DNA of 64,000 nt, taken from positions 32,485-96,484 of the forward strand of contig CAIFEX010000008.1 of assembly GCA_903789665.1 (NCBI GenBank). The letters are read 5' to 3'. The first letter of the stretch is position 1. Each line of letters opens with the position of its first letter. Below the pieces are notes generated by a model. It saw only the letters and a program-made list of their open reading frames with translations, made no database searches and had not been told where the DNA came from. Source of the DNA: an uncultured Clostridium sp. (GTDB taxonomy: Bacteria; Bacillota; Clostridia; Clostridiales; Clostridiaceae). Positions 1-9,759 of this stretch are shown here, piece by piece. Position numbers and translations under genes: made by a program.

Positions 1-947
1 TTTGGGTTTACAGATATTACAGTCCCTTTAATTTTTTCTCCTAATATTATTTGAGTATCATTTTTATCCATATAAGATAATTGCTCATTTTTTAATGCTA
101 AATTTTTGTCATCGCTCATTTTCAAAATTGCCTCCTTTATTATCCAATCTGGTGTTGAAGCTCCTGCTGTAACACCTATAGTTTTTATTTTATTAGATCT
201 AATTATATTATCAGGTATTTCTCCTGAATTTTCAACATGAAAGGTATTTATACAATTACTTTTACATATTTCATATAATTTAGTGGTGTTGGAACTATTT
301 TTACCCCCTAATACTATCATTGCGTCAACTTTTTTTGAAATATCATCTGCAGATTTTTGTCGAAATCCTGTAGCACTGCATATTGTGTTAAAAGCAATGA
401 ACTCTTTACACTGCTTGATTACTACATTCATCACTTTCTGCCAGTTGGACTGCTTTTCTGTAGTCTGTGACACTATGCAAAGTTTTGGTGGAAGTTTTTC
501 CAGGTTTGATCCATTTTTAGATATAATTGCAGTATTTTCACACCAGCCATCTATGCCCAGTACTTCAGGGTGAGTCTTATCACCTACTATTAATATAGAA
601 TACCCCAATTTATAATATTTTTCTACTTTTTTTTGTATATTCGAAACATACGGGCATGTAGCATTTATTACATTTACTTTTTTATTTTTTAGAAGAGTAA
701 ATGTAGATTTAGGTACTCCATGGGAACGTATTATAACTACATCTCCTTCTTCGAGTTTATCCATATCATCTTCTTTTAGAGGAAATATTCCTTTTTCCTC
801 TAATTTTTTTACTACACTATTATTATGAATCAAAGGACCCAAAGTATATATATTTTTTTTGAATTTTTTTTGAGTATTTACAGCTCCTTCCACAGCTCTT
901 TTTACTCCGAAACAAAATCCAGATTTTTCTGCCAGTACAATTTTCAT
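1..947 (-). CDS. ispH: 4-hydroxy-3-methylbut-2-enyl diphosphate reductase fused to S1 domain (partial)
   Basis: The 5' 315 codons are present and the 3' end runs off the left edge of the window. The protein starts MKIVLAEKSGFCFGVKRAV, the IspH N-terminus with the first iron-sulfur cysteine (C12). Further IspH cysteines lie in an ATCPYV motif and a TICSATGFRQ motif. IspH makes IPP and DMAPP in the last step of the MEP pathway using a 4Fe-4S cluster. The reading frame does not stop where IspH ends but continues into GEKIKGTVISVNP, the start of an S1 RNA-binding domain, as in the IspH-ribosomal protein S1 fusions of clostridia. The ATG has an AAGGTG site overlapping the cmk stop, so cmk and ispH are probably co-transcribed and translationally coupled. 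Confidence 0.93.
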   Translation of the reverse strand, partial: MKIVLAEKSGFCFGVKRAVEGAVNTQKKFKKNIYTLGPLIHNNSVVKKLEEKGIFPLKEDDMDKLEEGDVVIIRSHGVPKSTFTLLKNKKVNVINATCPYVSNIQKKVEKYYKLGYSILIVGDKTHPEVLGIDGWCENTAIISKNGSNLEKLPPKLCIVSQTTEKQSNWQKVMNVVIKQCKEFIAFNTICSATGFRQKSADDISKKVDAMIVLGGKNSSNTTKLYEICKSNCINTFHVENSGEIPDNIIRSNKIKTIGVTAGASTPDWIIKEAILKMSDDKNLALKNEQLSYMDKNDTQIILGEKIKGTVISVNP

Positions 948-951
948 AATT

Positions 952-1608
952 TCACCTTGAATTTTCTATTATGTATTTCGAAATAACTTCTACCACTTCC
1001 GAAATAGAAAGGTTAGAAGAATCTATTTCTAAGGCATCTTCCGATTTCACAAGAGGAGATATCTCCCTATGCGAATCCATATAATCTCTTTTAATTATAT
1101 CATTTAATATTTTATCATATTCTGCAGGTATATTCTTCTCCTTAAGTTCCCTGCACCTCCTCCTGGCTCTTTCACCGGCGCTGGCCGTAAGAAAAAATTT
1201 TAAGGGGGTGTCTTTTAGAACTACAGTGCCTATATCCCGTCCATCCATAATCACATTGCATTTCAATGCCATTTTTTGCTGCATATCTACCAATAATTTT
1301 CGCAGCTCGGGAATAGCGGCATAGTTTGATACATTATTGCTTACACTGGGTTTTTTTATAGATTCAGTCAAATCCCTGCCGTTTACCAGAATTCTGTCAT
1401 TTTTAAAGCGCATTTCAAGTGATTTTGCAACTTTGCAAACGCTTGACGTATCTGTGTAAGGTATGCTTTTTTCCATACATATATAAGCAACAGCCCTGTA
1501 CATAAACCCCGTATTTATGTACATTAGGTTGAACTTTTGGGCTATAATGTTTGCTATAGTACTCTTGCCTGCAGCTGCAGGACCATCGATTGCGACAGAT
1601 ATATTCAA
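952..1608 (-). CDS. cmk: (d)CMP kinase
   Basis: This 218-residue protein phosphorylates CMP and dCMP with ATP in the cytoplasm for pyrimidine nucleotide supply. The N-terminus MNISVAIDGPAAAGKSTIA carries the P-loop (GPAAAGKS). NTGFMYRAVA and MDGRDIGTVV are family motifs of the CMP-binding region. The length is normal for bacterial Cmk. The gene lies 4 bp upstream of ispH-S1. The cmk-ispH-rpsA order is familiar in clostridia, where cmk, ispH and S1 functions are neighbours. Nothing unusual was seen. Confidence 0.95.
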   Translation of the reverse strand: MNISVAIDGPAAAGKSTIANIIAQKFNLMYINTGFMYRAVAYICMEKSIPYTDTSSVCKVAKSLEMRFKNDRILVNGRDLTESIKKPSVSNNVSNYAAIPELRKLLVDMQQKMALKCNVIMDGRDIGTVVLKDTPLKFFLTASAGERARRRCRELKEKNIPAEYDKILNDIIKRDYMDSHREISPLVKSEDALEIDSSNLSISEVVEVISKYIIENSR

Positions 1609-1679
1609 AATATTATTCCGCCTTTCTTGATAAAGCCATTAATTATTTATATATTCTATTATTCTATAAAAAACTATAA

Positions 1680-1701
1680 AATCCTTTATTTTATAGGATT
1701 A
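1680..1701 (-). terminator. Weak hairpin downstream of the flavoprotein gene
   Basis: A short AATCCT/AGGATT stem with a 9-nt AT loop is followed on the minus strand by a T-rich stretch. It lies just 3' of the flavoprotein gene. The stem is only 6 bp, so read-through into cmk is likely. Confidence 0.35.
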
Positions 1702-1703
1702 AT

Positions 1704-2936
1704 TTAACGTATTCGTGTCATTTGAGTCCCTGCTAAAAATCCAGTGGATAATGCAATCTGCATGTTAAATCCGCCTGTATAACCATCTACATCAATCAAC
1801 TCTCCTGCAAAATATAGATTGGATATTATTTTGGATTTCATAGTAGATGGATCTATTTCTTTCGTATTTATCCCTCCTGAGGTAATTATTGCCTCTGATA
1901 TGGGCCGGAGCCCCTTTATGGTCATAGAAAGGTTCTGAAGTAGATTCGCCAAATCCATCCTTTCCTCCTTAGTTATGGAATTGCACTTTTTACTTGGAAC
2001 TATTTTGGATAAATCTATAACTATTTCTATTAATTTCCTGGGTAATAGATCATCCAGAGAATTCTTAAAATCTTTGTTTGAATACTTTAGAAAATCTCTC
2101 TGCAGTCTCCTATCCAGTTGTTCAACTTGCAGGGCAGGTTTTAAATTTACAACTGCCCTTAAATTTGTATTGTCTTTTACCACCCTGCTTGCACTTAAAA
2201 CAATAGGACCAGATATACCAAAATGGGTAAACAACATTTCGCCAAATTCCCTATACAAAATTTTATTTTTTGAATCAACTATACTTAAAGATACATTTTT
2301 CAATGAAAGACCCTGCAGTTTCTTTATCCAGCCTTCTTCTATCTCTATCGGCACAAGTGATGGATTTAACTCCATTATAGTATGACCCATCCCTTTGGCC
2401 AATTTATATCCATCTCCTGTAGAACCAGTCTGAGGATAAGATAGCCCACCAGTACAGAGCATAAAATAATCACCTTCCACTATGGAATTATCTTCAAGCT
2501 GAACTGCACTTATAACCCTGTCACGACAGATAAATTTTTTCACTCTGGAATTTAATTTTATCTTGACCTTTTCTTTTATAAGCTGTTTTTTCATGGCTTC
2601 AATTAGATCAGAGGACTTATTTGATACAGGGAAAACCCTATCCCCTCTCTCAATTTTCAGTTTGACTCCTAATTTATTAAAAAATTTTATAGTATCTTCA
2701 TTTGTAAATGAATAAAGGGAACTGTAAAGGAAATGGGGGTTTCCGGGAATATAATCGAAAAATTCCTCTATATCTTTCCCATTTGTTATATTACATCTTC
2801 CCTTTCCTGATATAAACATCTTTTTGCCCAATTTTTCATTTCTCTCTATTAAAACAACTTCATTGTTATTTGATGCGGCGGTTATCGCAGCCATCATTCC
2901 CGAGGGACCGCCGCCGATTACTATTATTTTTGTCAT
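1704..2936 (-). CDS. HI0933/BaiN-family FAD-dependent oxidoreductase
   Basis: A flavoprotein of about 410 residues in the HI0933/YhiN/BaiN family. The N-terminal Rossmann motif IIVIGGGPSGMMAA binds FAD. GKKMFISGKGRCNITNG and, near the C-terminus, TGGFNMQIALSTGFLAG are family signatures. Members have been linked to bile-acid reduction in gut clostridia, but most are uncharacterised, so no substrate is assigned. A GTG lies 12 bp upstream in frame. The internal ATG at 2936 is preferred because AAGGTG sits 9 nt before it. The gene is upstream of cmk on the same strand with a 95-bp gap. Confidence 0.85.
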   Translation of the reverse strand: MTKIIVIGGGPSGMMAAITAASNNNEVVLIERNEKLGKKMFISGKGRCNITNGKDIEEFFDYIPGNPHFLYSSLYSFTNEDTIKFFNKLGVKLKIERGDRVFPVSNKSSDLIEAMKKQLIKEKVKIKLNSRVKKFICRDRVISAVQLEDNSIVEGDYFMLCTGGLSYPQTGSTGDGYKLAKGMGHTIMELNPSLVPIEIEEGWIKKLQGLSLKNVSLSIVDSKNKILYREFGEMLFTHFGISGPIVLSASRVVKDNTNLRAVVNLKPALQVEQLDRRLQRDFLKYSNKDFKNSLDDLLPRKLIEIVIDLSKIVPSKKCNSITKEERMDLANLLQNLSMTIKGLRPISEAIITSGGINTKEIDPSTMKSKIISNLYFAGELIDVDGYTGGFNMQIALSTGFLAGTQMTRIR

Positions 2937-3065
2937 TAGTTCACGCACCTTATTTTGTATAGGAATAAGTATATTACCCTATTATAGTAATATACTATGC
3001 AAATTTATTCAATATAAATTTAATATAATATTTATAACTTTTGAATATTATAGGAATTGTAAAAT

Positions 3066-3103
3066 AAAAAACAGGCGAATTTATTATAAATCCGCCTGTT
3101 TTA
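3066..3103 (-). terminator. Rho-independent terminator of gdhA
   Basis: The inverted repeat AAAACAGGCG...CGCCTGTTTT is followed on the minus strand by a T-rich tract. It lies 25 bp after the gdhA stop. The near-symmetry means it could work in both directions. Confidence 0.8.
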
Positions 3104-3126
3104 AATCCACAGTGATATTGCCCGTA

Positions 3127-4488
3127 TTAGTATATTCCCTGTGCATACATTGCATCTGCCACTTTCACAAATCCGGCAATATTAGCTCCTGCCAATAAGT
3201 TGTACCCAAATCCGTATTCTTGAGATGCATTCTTGCAATTATTATATATATTTATCATTATATTATGAAGTTTTTCATCAACTTCATCTGCCGACCAAGA
3301 TAATCTCTCACTGTTTTGTGCCATTTCAAGGGCTGAAGTAGCAACTCCGCCTGCATTTACTGCCTTTGAAGGTCCAAGTATTATGTTGTTTTTTAAGAAA
3401 TACTGTTCAGCTTCATTAGTGCATGGCATATTGGCAACTTCACATACAAATTTTATACCATTTGCCACTATTTGTTTTGCATGTTCTATGTGAATATCAT
3501 TTTGAGTAGCACAAGGCATTATTATATCAGCTTTAACTCCCCATGGTTTTTCATTAGGGAAGAATTTAGCACCAAATTTGTCAGCATAATCTTTTACCTT
3601 GTCTCTGCCTGAAGCACGCATCTCCAACATGTAATTTATCTTTTCATCCGTAACTACCCCGTCCGGATCATATACATAGCCGTCCGGTCCGGAAAGTGTT
3701 ATGACTTTTCCACCTAACTGGGCAATCTTCTTGCATACTCCCCAGGCAACATTGCCAAATCCGGATATAACTACTGTTTTACCTTTGATGTCAGTTCCCT
3801 CGTGCTTGAGAATTTGCTGACAGAAATAAGTTGCACCAAAACCAGTTGCTTCCGGTCTTACCAAACTTCCGCCATAGGATAATCCCTTTCCGGTAATAAC
3901 ACCGTTTTCAAATGCACCTCTTAATCTTCTATACTGTCCATAAAGATATCCCACTTCTCTTGCACCTACGCCTATGTCTCCTGCAGGAACATCTACATCT
4001 GGTCCTATGTGTCTGTACAATTCAGTCATAAAGCTTTCACAAAATCTTCTCACTTCACCGTCAGATTTTCCTCTCGGATCAAAATCGGAGCCGCCTTTGC
4101 CACCTCCTATTGGAAGACCTGTCAGTGAATTTTTGAGTGTCTGTTCAAATCCCAGAAATTTAATAATTCCTATATAAACGGATGGATGAAATCTAAGTCC
4201 TCCTTTATAAGGTCCTATACTGCCGTTAAATTGAACTCTAAATCCTCTATTGACCTGAACCTTGCCATTATCATCTACCCAAGGAACTCTGAAGATTATC
4301 TGCCTTTCCGGTTCACAAAATCTTTCCAGAAGATTTTGTTCGATGTATTCAGGATGTTTTTCCAATACCGGTCCTATGGAACCTAAAACCTCCTCCACAG
4401 TCTGCAGAAATTCAGGTTCATTTGAATTTCTCGCCTTTACTTTTTCAATTACCCCGTTAATATAATTTTGTACCTTCTCCTCAGTCAT
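3127..4488 (-). CDS. gdhA: Glutamate dehydrogenase
   Basis: This 453-residue hexameric-type glutamate dehydrogenase interconverts glutamate and 2-oxoglutarate plus ammonia. GGLRFHPSV and PIGGGKGGSDFDP hold the substrate-binding and catalytic lysines, and GFGNVAWG is the dinucleotide-binding glycine loop. The length matches the short bacterial GDH class. NADP preference is likely from the family but is not proven here. An in-frame GTG lies 12 bp upstream, but it abuts the GGAGG; the ATG at 4488 is the better start. Glutamate is the end product of the hut pathway in this window, so GDH is a plausible link to central metabolism. It appears to be a single-gene unit ending in a strong terminator. 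Confidence 0.93.
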   Translation of the reverse strand: MTEEKVQNYINGVIEKVKARNSNEPEFLQTVEEVLGSIGPVLEKHPEYIEQNLLERFCEPERQIIFRVPWVDDNGKVQVNRGFRVQFNGSIGPYKGGLRFHPSVYIGIIKFLGFEQTLKNSLTGLPIGGGKGGSDFDPRGKSDGEVRRFCESFMTELYRHIGPDVDVPAGDIGVGAREVGYLYGQYRRLRGAFENGVITGKGLSYGGSLVRPEATGFGATYFCQQILKHEGTDIKGKTVVISGFGNVAWGVCKKIAQLGGKVITLSGPDGYVYDPDGVVTDEKINYMLEMRASGRDKVKDYADKFGAKFFPNEKPWGVKADIIMPCATQNDIHIEHAKQIVANGIKFVCEVANMPCTNEAEQYFLKNNIILGPSKAVNAGGVATSALEMAQNSERLSWSADEVDEKLHNIMINIYNNCKNASQEYGFGYNLLAGANIAGFVKVADAMYAQGIY

Positions 4489-4671
4489 AAGTGGTAACAC
4501 CCTCCTTGTGTGATTATTAAATATTTATTTGTTAAATTACAGAATTAAGACATTTTTAATTTATCTTATATGAATATATTCTATATAAAATTCAAGAATC
4601 CTTCTTATTTTACATAAATTCTTTTAATAGTTTGATAAATTATTCATAATATTCAATTTTCCTAATTTTAG

Positions 4672-5547
4672 TTAATTTTGATCTCTAAAAGAATAAACCT
4701 GGTATTCCTTCCAGATACTCTCCAAATCCGAAAAAGTGGAAGATATTTTTCCTTTTTCCCTCAGACCAACTGCAACAATCAATGCATTGATTACACTTAA
4801 AGGTGCTACTAATGAATCCACAAAGGAAGCCATATTGCTCTGGGCAATCAATGTATAGTCCGATCTGGCTGCAAGCGGTGAAAGAAGACTGTCAGTAATA
4901 GCTACTATTTTGGCATTCCTGCTTTTGGCAAAAGTCAGTGCCTCTATAGTTCTTACGGCATATCTGGGAAATCCTATTCCTATAACTAGATCACCTTCCC
5001 TTAGATTTATCATCTGTTCAAAAATATCACTTATCCCATATCTGACTACCTGTACATTGTCCAATATCAAATTCAGATAAAAGCCTAAAAAATCTGCAAT
5101 TGCGGTAGAACTCCTAAGACCCAGTATGTATATCTTTCGAGCCTCGAATATACTTTCAACTACATCGTCAAAAGTCTTATGATTTATTTTTTCAAGAGTT
5201 GCCCTTATGTTTTCCATGTCGGATTTTAAAACACTTTTCAAGGGGCTTTCCTGACTTACAAAATCATTTGATAATTCTATTCTCTGTACGGTAGTTAATT
5301 TGTTTTTTATGAGTTCCTGCAGAGATTTTTGCAATTTAGGATATCCTGAAAATCCTAGTTCATTTGCAAATCTGACTACTGTAGATTCACTTACACCTAC
5401 ATTTAACCCTAATTTTGCAGCAGTCATAAATGCTGCCTTGTCGTAGTGTTTTAAGATGTATTCAGCTATTAGTTTTTGACCCTTGCTCAATCTTGGAAAT
5501 TTAGTCTGAATCGTCCTTATCAAATCCTGACTGTTAACCTGTTCCAT
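4672..5547 (-). CDS. MurR/RpiR family transcriptional regulator
   Basis: A 291-residue regulator with an N-terminal RpiR-type helix-turn-helix (about residues 1-80, including VGVSESTVVRFANELGFSG) and a C-terminal SIS sugar-phosphate-binding domain (about 125-260, with ILGLRSSTAIADFLGFYLN). RpiR proteins usually control sugar or amino-sugar catabolism and sense a phosphosugar. No sugar genes are adjacent; gdhA lies downstream on the same strand, 183 bp away, so the target is unknown. The ATG start has a good upstream AAGGAATG site. Confidence 0.88.
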   Translation of the reverse strand: MEQVNSQDLIRTIQTKFPRLSKGQKLIAEYILKHYDKAAFMTAAKLGLNVGVSESTVVRFANELGFSGYPKLQKSLQELIKNKLTTVQRIELSNDFVSQESPLKSVLKSDMENIRATLEKINHKTFDDVVESIFEARKIYILGLRSSTAIADFLGFYLNLILDNVQVVRYGISDIFEQMINLREGDLVIGIGFPRYAVRTIEALTFAKSRNAKIVAITDSLLSPLAARSDYTLIAQSNMASFVDSLVAPLSVINALIVAVGLREKGKISSTFSDLESIWKEYQVYSFRDQN

Positions 5548-5740
5548 TTTTATTCATTCCTTTCTATCCATTTTGAATCTGTTTTGCAATATTTGTTTCA
5601 TTTTATCATCTATTGATTAAATTATCAAGACATCTTTCAATTGTTTATCTATTTTTCTTTTTTCGTGTAAACCTCAATTCATCCCATAACCGCCTGCATT
5701 TTGGTATAAAACAATATATAATTTTATACATAAATTCATA

Positions 5741-6448
5741 TTATTTTTTGATATAATCTATCTCTTTTTTGTTCAAATATCTCCAGTTTCCCTCTTTTAA
5801 ATTTCCAAGCCGTATATCCCCTATGGCTATTCTTGTTAAAGTCAGTACAGGGCATCCTATTTTTGAACACATTCTTCTTATCTGCCTATTTTTACCTTCA
5901 TGTATTTTTATTTCAACTTTTGATTTATTTTTATCTATATTGATTATCTTAAAGTCAGCTTCAGCAGTTATATACCCTCCTATATCCAATCCACTTTTAA
6001 ACCTCTCTATGGAACTGCCAGATGGTATGCCTTTCAAAGTGGCTATGTAAATCTTGCTTCGTCCCGACCTGGGATGGACTATATTATTGTATACTTCTCC
6101 ATCATTAGTAAGTATTATAAGCCCGGAAGTGTCATAATCCAACCTGCCCACCGGATAGACTCTCTCTTTAACTTTTACGATGTCCAGTACGGTATTTCTA
6201 CCTCTGTCATCTGTGACTGTGGAAAGGTACCCCACAGGCTTGTTTAATAGTATATATACTTTTTTTCCCTCTTTTTTTACCACTACATCATCTATGGAAA
6301 CTATATCACTTACATCGTCAACTTTCAGGCCCAGCTTATTTGCCACAGATCCATTCACTTTTACTCTTCCCTGTAATATTATGTCTTCACATTTTCTTCT
6401 TGAAGCTATACCACAGTGAGACATATACTTTTGCAGTCTTTCAATCAT
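5741..6448 (-). CDS. rluB: RsuA/RluB family pseudouridine synthase
   Basis: A 235-residue enzyme converting uridine to pseudouridine in rRNA. The N-terminal S4 RNA-binding domain is MIERLQKYMSHCGIASRRK onwards. The catalytic motif GRLDYDTSGLIILTNDG contains the active Asp. NRQIRRMC is the conserved C-terminal motif. A longer reading frame would begin at TTG, but AGAGGTG lies 7 nt before the ATG at 6448, which fits the S4 domain start. In Firmicutes this family usually modifies 23S rRNA (RluB), though RsuA-type 16S activity cannot be excluded. Confidence 0.88.
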   Translation of the reverse strand: MIERLQKYMSHCGIASRRKCEDIILQGRVKVNGSVANKLGLKVDDVSDIVSIDDVVVKKEGKKVYILLNKPVGYLSTVTDDRGRNTVLDIVKVKERVYPVGRLDYDTSGLIILTNDGEVYNNIVHPRSGRSKIYIATLKGIPSGSSIERFKSGLDIGGYITAEADFKIINIDKNKSKVEIKIHEGKNRQIRRMCSKIGCPVLTLTRIAIGDIRLGNLKEGNWRYLNKKEIDYIKK

Positions 6449-6480
6449 CTTTATCCACCTCTGCTTCAATATTTCAAATT

Positions 6481-6516
6481 AAAAAATAATCCTCAATGAT
6501 ATATCACTGAGGATTG
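6481..6516 (-). terminator. Terminator of the glycosyltransferase gene
   Basis: The hairpin AATCCTCAGTGAT...ATCATTGAGGATT, read on the minus strand, ends in ATTTTTT, immediately 3' of the glycosyltransferase stop. Confidence 0.85.
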
Positions 6517-6519
6517 TTC

Positions 6520-7917
6520 CTATTCCATTTCCTGTATACTTATTTGTCTGATATGTTTAGTGTGATCCCACTCTTTGTTATTCTTGTCCAATATTCCTTG
6601 TATTGCTATTGGTATCCAAGTTAAAGTATATATCCCGTAGAGTAAATACCATATGAACATTTTAAGAGGCTTTTTGCCCCAAATTAAAGCTATAAAGGAT
6701 ACAAATATCAACAGATATACTGCATTTCCAAGAACCATTTGTAAAAAGGTTGGAGACCCAAAAATATATGAAAGTACTATTATGTTAAGAGAATACAATG
6801 CAAACACAAAAAACATCTTTTTAGAGAGTTTACATTCCAAGGTCATTATAAAAGGTGTAATTAAAAACTGAAATATGCTGAATGCTTTCCACAAAATAGG
6901 TATGAACAATGAACTTATGACAAATATGTTCAGACCATGTTCATTGTTATTTTGTAAAACAGTCATCAGAGCTGATAGGCCAATTAACAAAGTTACAAAG
7001 GGCTGTATAGTATATATTGCACAGTCGAGAGATGTAAGACTTTTATCACGTACAGCTTTTTTTACAAGCTTGAAGAAAAATCTAGAGGCCACATCTGTAA
7101 AGCCCTTCATCCATCTTTTTCTCTGATTCCAGGACTGTTTCAATGTCAGCGGCTTTTCATCATATACCACTGCATTATGGGCCCAGCCGACTTTATGCCC
7201 ATTTAATACTAATTTACAGGTAAACTCTAAATCTTCAGTTAAACAAGTTGCACCCCATCCCAATTCCCTGAGAATATCCGTGTCCATACAAAAACCTGTT
7301 CCACAAATTTGAGTGGACAATCCAAGATTTGATCTAGACAATTGGAAGAGTCTATTTGTAGTCCAAAATGAAATCGAATAAGATCCCGTTATCCACGAAT
7401 CATCTGGATTCTTACTGTCAACATAACCCTGGACAACTTTATAGCCCTTACTGAGTTTGTAATTCATCTCCCGTAAAAAATTCTTCGAAACCAAATTATC
7501 AGCATCAAAAACAGCTATGGAATCATATTTCCTATCCATTTTAAATATTTTATCAAACATCCATTCAAGAGCATATCCTTTTCCCTTTTTTTCAGGAACT
7601 TTCCTTTCATACACATTTACATCATATTTTCTTGCTATATCCGCCGTATTATCATCACAATTATCTGCAATTACAAAAATATCATACATGTTTTTAGGAT
7701 AGTCTAATTTTTTTAAACTTTCTATTACGTTTGCAATAACCATCTCTTCATTATGAGCTGCTACTAACAGCGCAAAGGTGTGTTTAGGAGCAAATCTTTT
7801 GGCACCGTCATCTCTTCTTTTATAGAGTCCAAATAAAGAAAGTATTAGGTAATATATTGTGATTGTAAAAACCGATATTTGAAAAACAAGTGTAAAATTA
7901 AAAATAAACCCTTTCAT
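6520..7917 (-). CDS. Membrane-bound family 2 glycosyltransferase
   Basis: A processive-type GT2 enzyme of 465 residues. It has an N-terminal membrane helix (about 8-30), a cytoplasmic GT-A domain and four or five C-terminal helices (from about residue 305). Visible motifs are VAAHNEE, ADNCDD, the metal-binding DADN, the acceptor-site TEDLEF and the QRKRW (QxxRW) signature of cellulose/chitin/PNAG synthases. It probably extends or exports a surface polysaccharide from a nucleotide sugar. The sugar is unknown. No partner such as PgaA, PgaB or a c-di-GMP protein is adjacent. A GTG directly precedes the ATG; the ATG is chosen with GGAAGGA 8 nt upstream. Confidence 0.85.
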   Translation of the reverse strand: MKGFIFNFTLVFQISVFTITIYYLILSLFGLYKRRDDGAKRFAPKHTFALLVAAHNEEMVIANVIESLKKLDYPKNMYDIFVIADNCDDNTADIARKYDVNVYERKVPEKKGKGYALEWMFDKIFKMDRKYDSIAVFDADNLVSKNFLREMNYKLSKGYKVVQGYVDSKNPDDSWITGSYSISFWTTNRLFQLSRSNLGLSTQICGTGFCMDTDILRELGWGATCLTEDLEFTCKLVLNGHKVGWAHNAVVYDEKPLTLKQSWNQRKRWMKGFTDVASRFFFKLVKKAVRDKSLTSLDCAIYTIQPFVTLLIGLSALMTVLQNNNEHGLNIFVISSLFIPILWKAFSIFQFLITPFIMTLECKLSKKMFFVFALYSLNIIVLSYIFGSPTFLQMVLGNAVYLLIFVSFIALIWGKKPLKMFIWYLLYGIYTLTWIPIAIQGILDKNNKEWDHTKHIRQISIQEME

Positions 7918-8182
7918 CACAAAAATCCTTCCTTGACATATTTATTCTATTGTCCTCTAACAATTGTATATAAATATCGTATAACATCATAACACAAATT
8001 TTAAGTTATACTGTATAAGTTGAAATATTCTGAATAGTACAAATTCATGTAAATTATCATATAACTATAATATTTATCTATAGCTTTACTATATACTATT
8101 TATAAAAAATATAATACATGCAATTGCCCTATGCTATAATTTACTTGAGTAAATCTAATAATTTTTGAAAGGTGGTATTTGA

Positions 8183-8764
8183 ATGGAACATATAATAGAC
8201 TGCAAAGGTTTAAAGTGTCCTCAACCAGTAATAAATACTAAAAAATATTTTGATTCAATAAAAGAGGGAACTGCTACCGTCATCGTGGACAATGATGTTG
8301 CTAAAAACAATTTGTTGAAATTTGCAAAGGGCAGCGGATTTGACAGTGCGGCAAAGCAAAAAGACAATCTATATTATATAACTATTACAAAGAATTCTGA
8401 CAGCTGTGAATCAGTTGATTTTAAAAGTAAAAAGCTGACTATAGTTATATCCAGTAACAAGCTTGGTGTTGGCAATGACGAACTTGGAACAACCTTGATG
8501 AAAAGTTACCTGTATGCACTAACTGAAAGCAGTAATCTTCCGGCTGACTTGATATTTTTAAACGGCGGAGTTAAATTGACTACGGAAGGTTCTGATTCGC
8601 TGGACAATCTGAAGGCTTTGGAAAAAAAGGGAGTACACATTTACAGCTGTGGAACCTGCCTCGACTTCTATGGCTTAAAGGAAAAACTTGCTGTAGGCGA
8701 AATAACCAATATGTACACTATAGTTGAAAAAATGAATTCTTCAGATAATACCATAAAATTGTAA
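8183..8764 (+). CDS. yedF: YedF-type sulfurtransferase-like selenium metabolism protein
   Basis: A 193-residue protein with an N-terminal TusA/SirA domain (about 1-75; CPQP motif with C12) and a C-terminal DsrE-like domain (about 85-190) carrying a second cysteine motif, SCGTCLDFYG. This arrangement defines the YedF proteins often found with selD and selenium-utilisation genes in clostridia. The role is probably delivery of sulfur or selenium as a persulfide or perselenide. The ATG follows GAAAGGTGG. No sel gene lies next to it, so the selenium link rests on the family only. Confidence 0.87.
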   Translation: MEHIIDCKGLKCPQPVINTKKYFDSIKEGTATVIVDNDVAKNNLLKFAKGSGFDSAAKQKDNLYYITITKNSDSCESVDFKSKKLTIVISSNKLGVGNDELGTTLMKSYLYALTESSNLPADLIFLNGGVKLTTEGSDSLDNLKALEKKGVHIYSCGTCLDFYGLKEKLAVGEITNMYTIVEKMNSSDNTIKL

Positions 8765-8770
8765 ATGAAT

Positions 8771-9595
8771 CTATAATAGACTTTTATATATATCTCTTCT
8801 GACATTTTTTAAAATAGGAAGAGATTTTCTCACTTTTTGTATATAATCTAAATCCAATTCCGATATTAGTATTCCCTCTTTTTCATCTAATATATTTATT
8901 ATTTTACCCCATGGATCTACTGCAACAGAATATCCATAGGCGGCATAGGAGTAATTTGTGTTTCTTGCCGGAGATATTCCCACCATGTAAAGTTGATTGT
9001 CAACGGCTCTGCTCTTAAATAATGTCTCCCAATGATCAGGTCCTGTTGCCATGCTAAAAACTGCAGGGACAAATATGGCATTTGCACCTTTAAGTGCCAT
9101 AATTCTTATGAGTTCGGGAAACCTTATATCAAAACAAATTGCTATCCCTATTTTACCCCATTTTGTATCTATTACAGATATCTTATTTCCTGGAGTCAAT
9201 GTATCAGATTCTTTAAAGTTTACCTTGTTGTTTATGTTTACATCGAATAAATGTATCTTTCTATATTTCCCAATTAACTCACCCTTTTCGTTGAAGGTAA
9301 AAGATGTATTGTATAGATTGCCCTTTTCATCAATTTCAGGTATAGATCCTCCTATTAAATATATTCCAAGCTCCCTTGCTGTAGAAGACAGCATATTCAA
9401 AGTTTCACCGTAATTATGGGGGTTTTCCGCATATTTTTTAAAATATTTGAGGTTATAATAACAATTAAAAATTTCAGGCAAGGCTACTATTTCAGCTCCC
9501 CTTTTCACAGCTTCATGAATCATATACTGAGCTCTTTTTAGATTGTCCATTTTATTTGATTTTGAAATCATCATCTGGCACAAACCTATTTTCAT
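8771..9595 (-). CDS. Carbon-nitrogen hydrolase (nitrilase superfamily, omega-amidase-like)
   Basis: A 274-residue cytoplasmic amidase. The Glu-Lys-Cys triad is visible as E41 (ALPEIF), K114 (YRKIHLFD) and C155 (AICFDIRFPEL). The pattern is closest to the Nit2/omega-amidase group, which hydrolyses 2-oxoglutaramate and 2-oxosuccinamate, but substrates vary widely. The start at 9595 follows GGAGGGTATTTAATA; an upstream in-frame ATG has no such site. The gene converges on yedF with only 6 bp between the stops. Confidence 0.88.
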   Translation of the reverse strand: MKIGLCQMMISKSNKMDNLKRAQYMIHEAVKRGAEIVALPEIFNCYYNLKYFKKYAENPHNYGETLNMLSSTARELGIYLIGGSIPEIDEKGNLYNTSFTFNEKGELIGKYRKIHLFDVNINNKVNFKESDTLTPGNKISVIDTKWGKIGIAICFDIRFPELIRIMALKGANAIFVPAVFSMATGPDHWETLFKSRAVDNQLYMVGISPARNTNYSYAAYGYSVAVDPWGKIINILDEKEGILISELDLDYIQKVRKSLPILKNVRRDIYKSLL

Positions 9596-9759
9596 TATTA
9601 AATACCCTCCTGCCCGCATGCTGTGCATGCTTTTATATATATTTAATTATAATTTATTGTAACTTACTATTCAACATCCCAGTTGCTTAAAGGAGCTCAA
9701 AATTATATAATTTTATTGATGCAATTAAAATATATGTACAATTAAGAGGAGATAATTAA

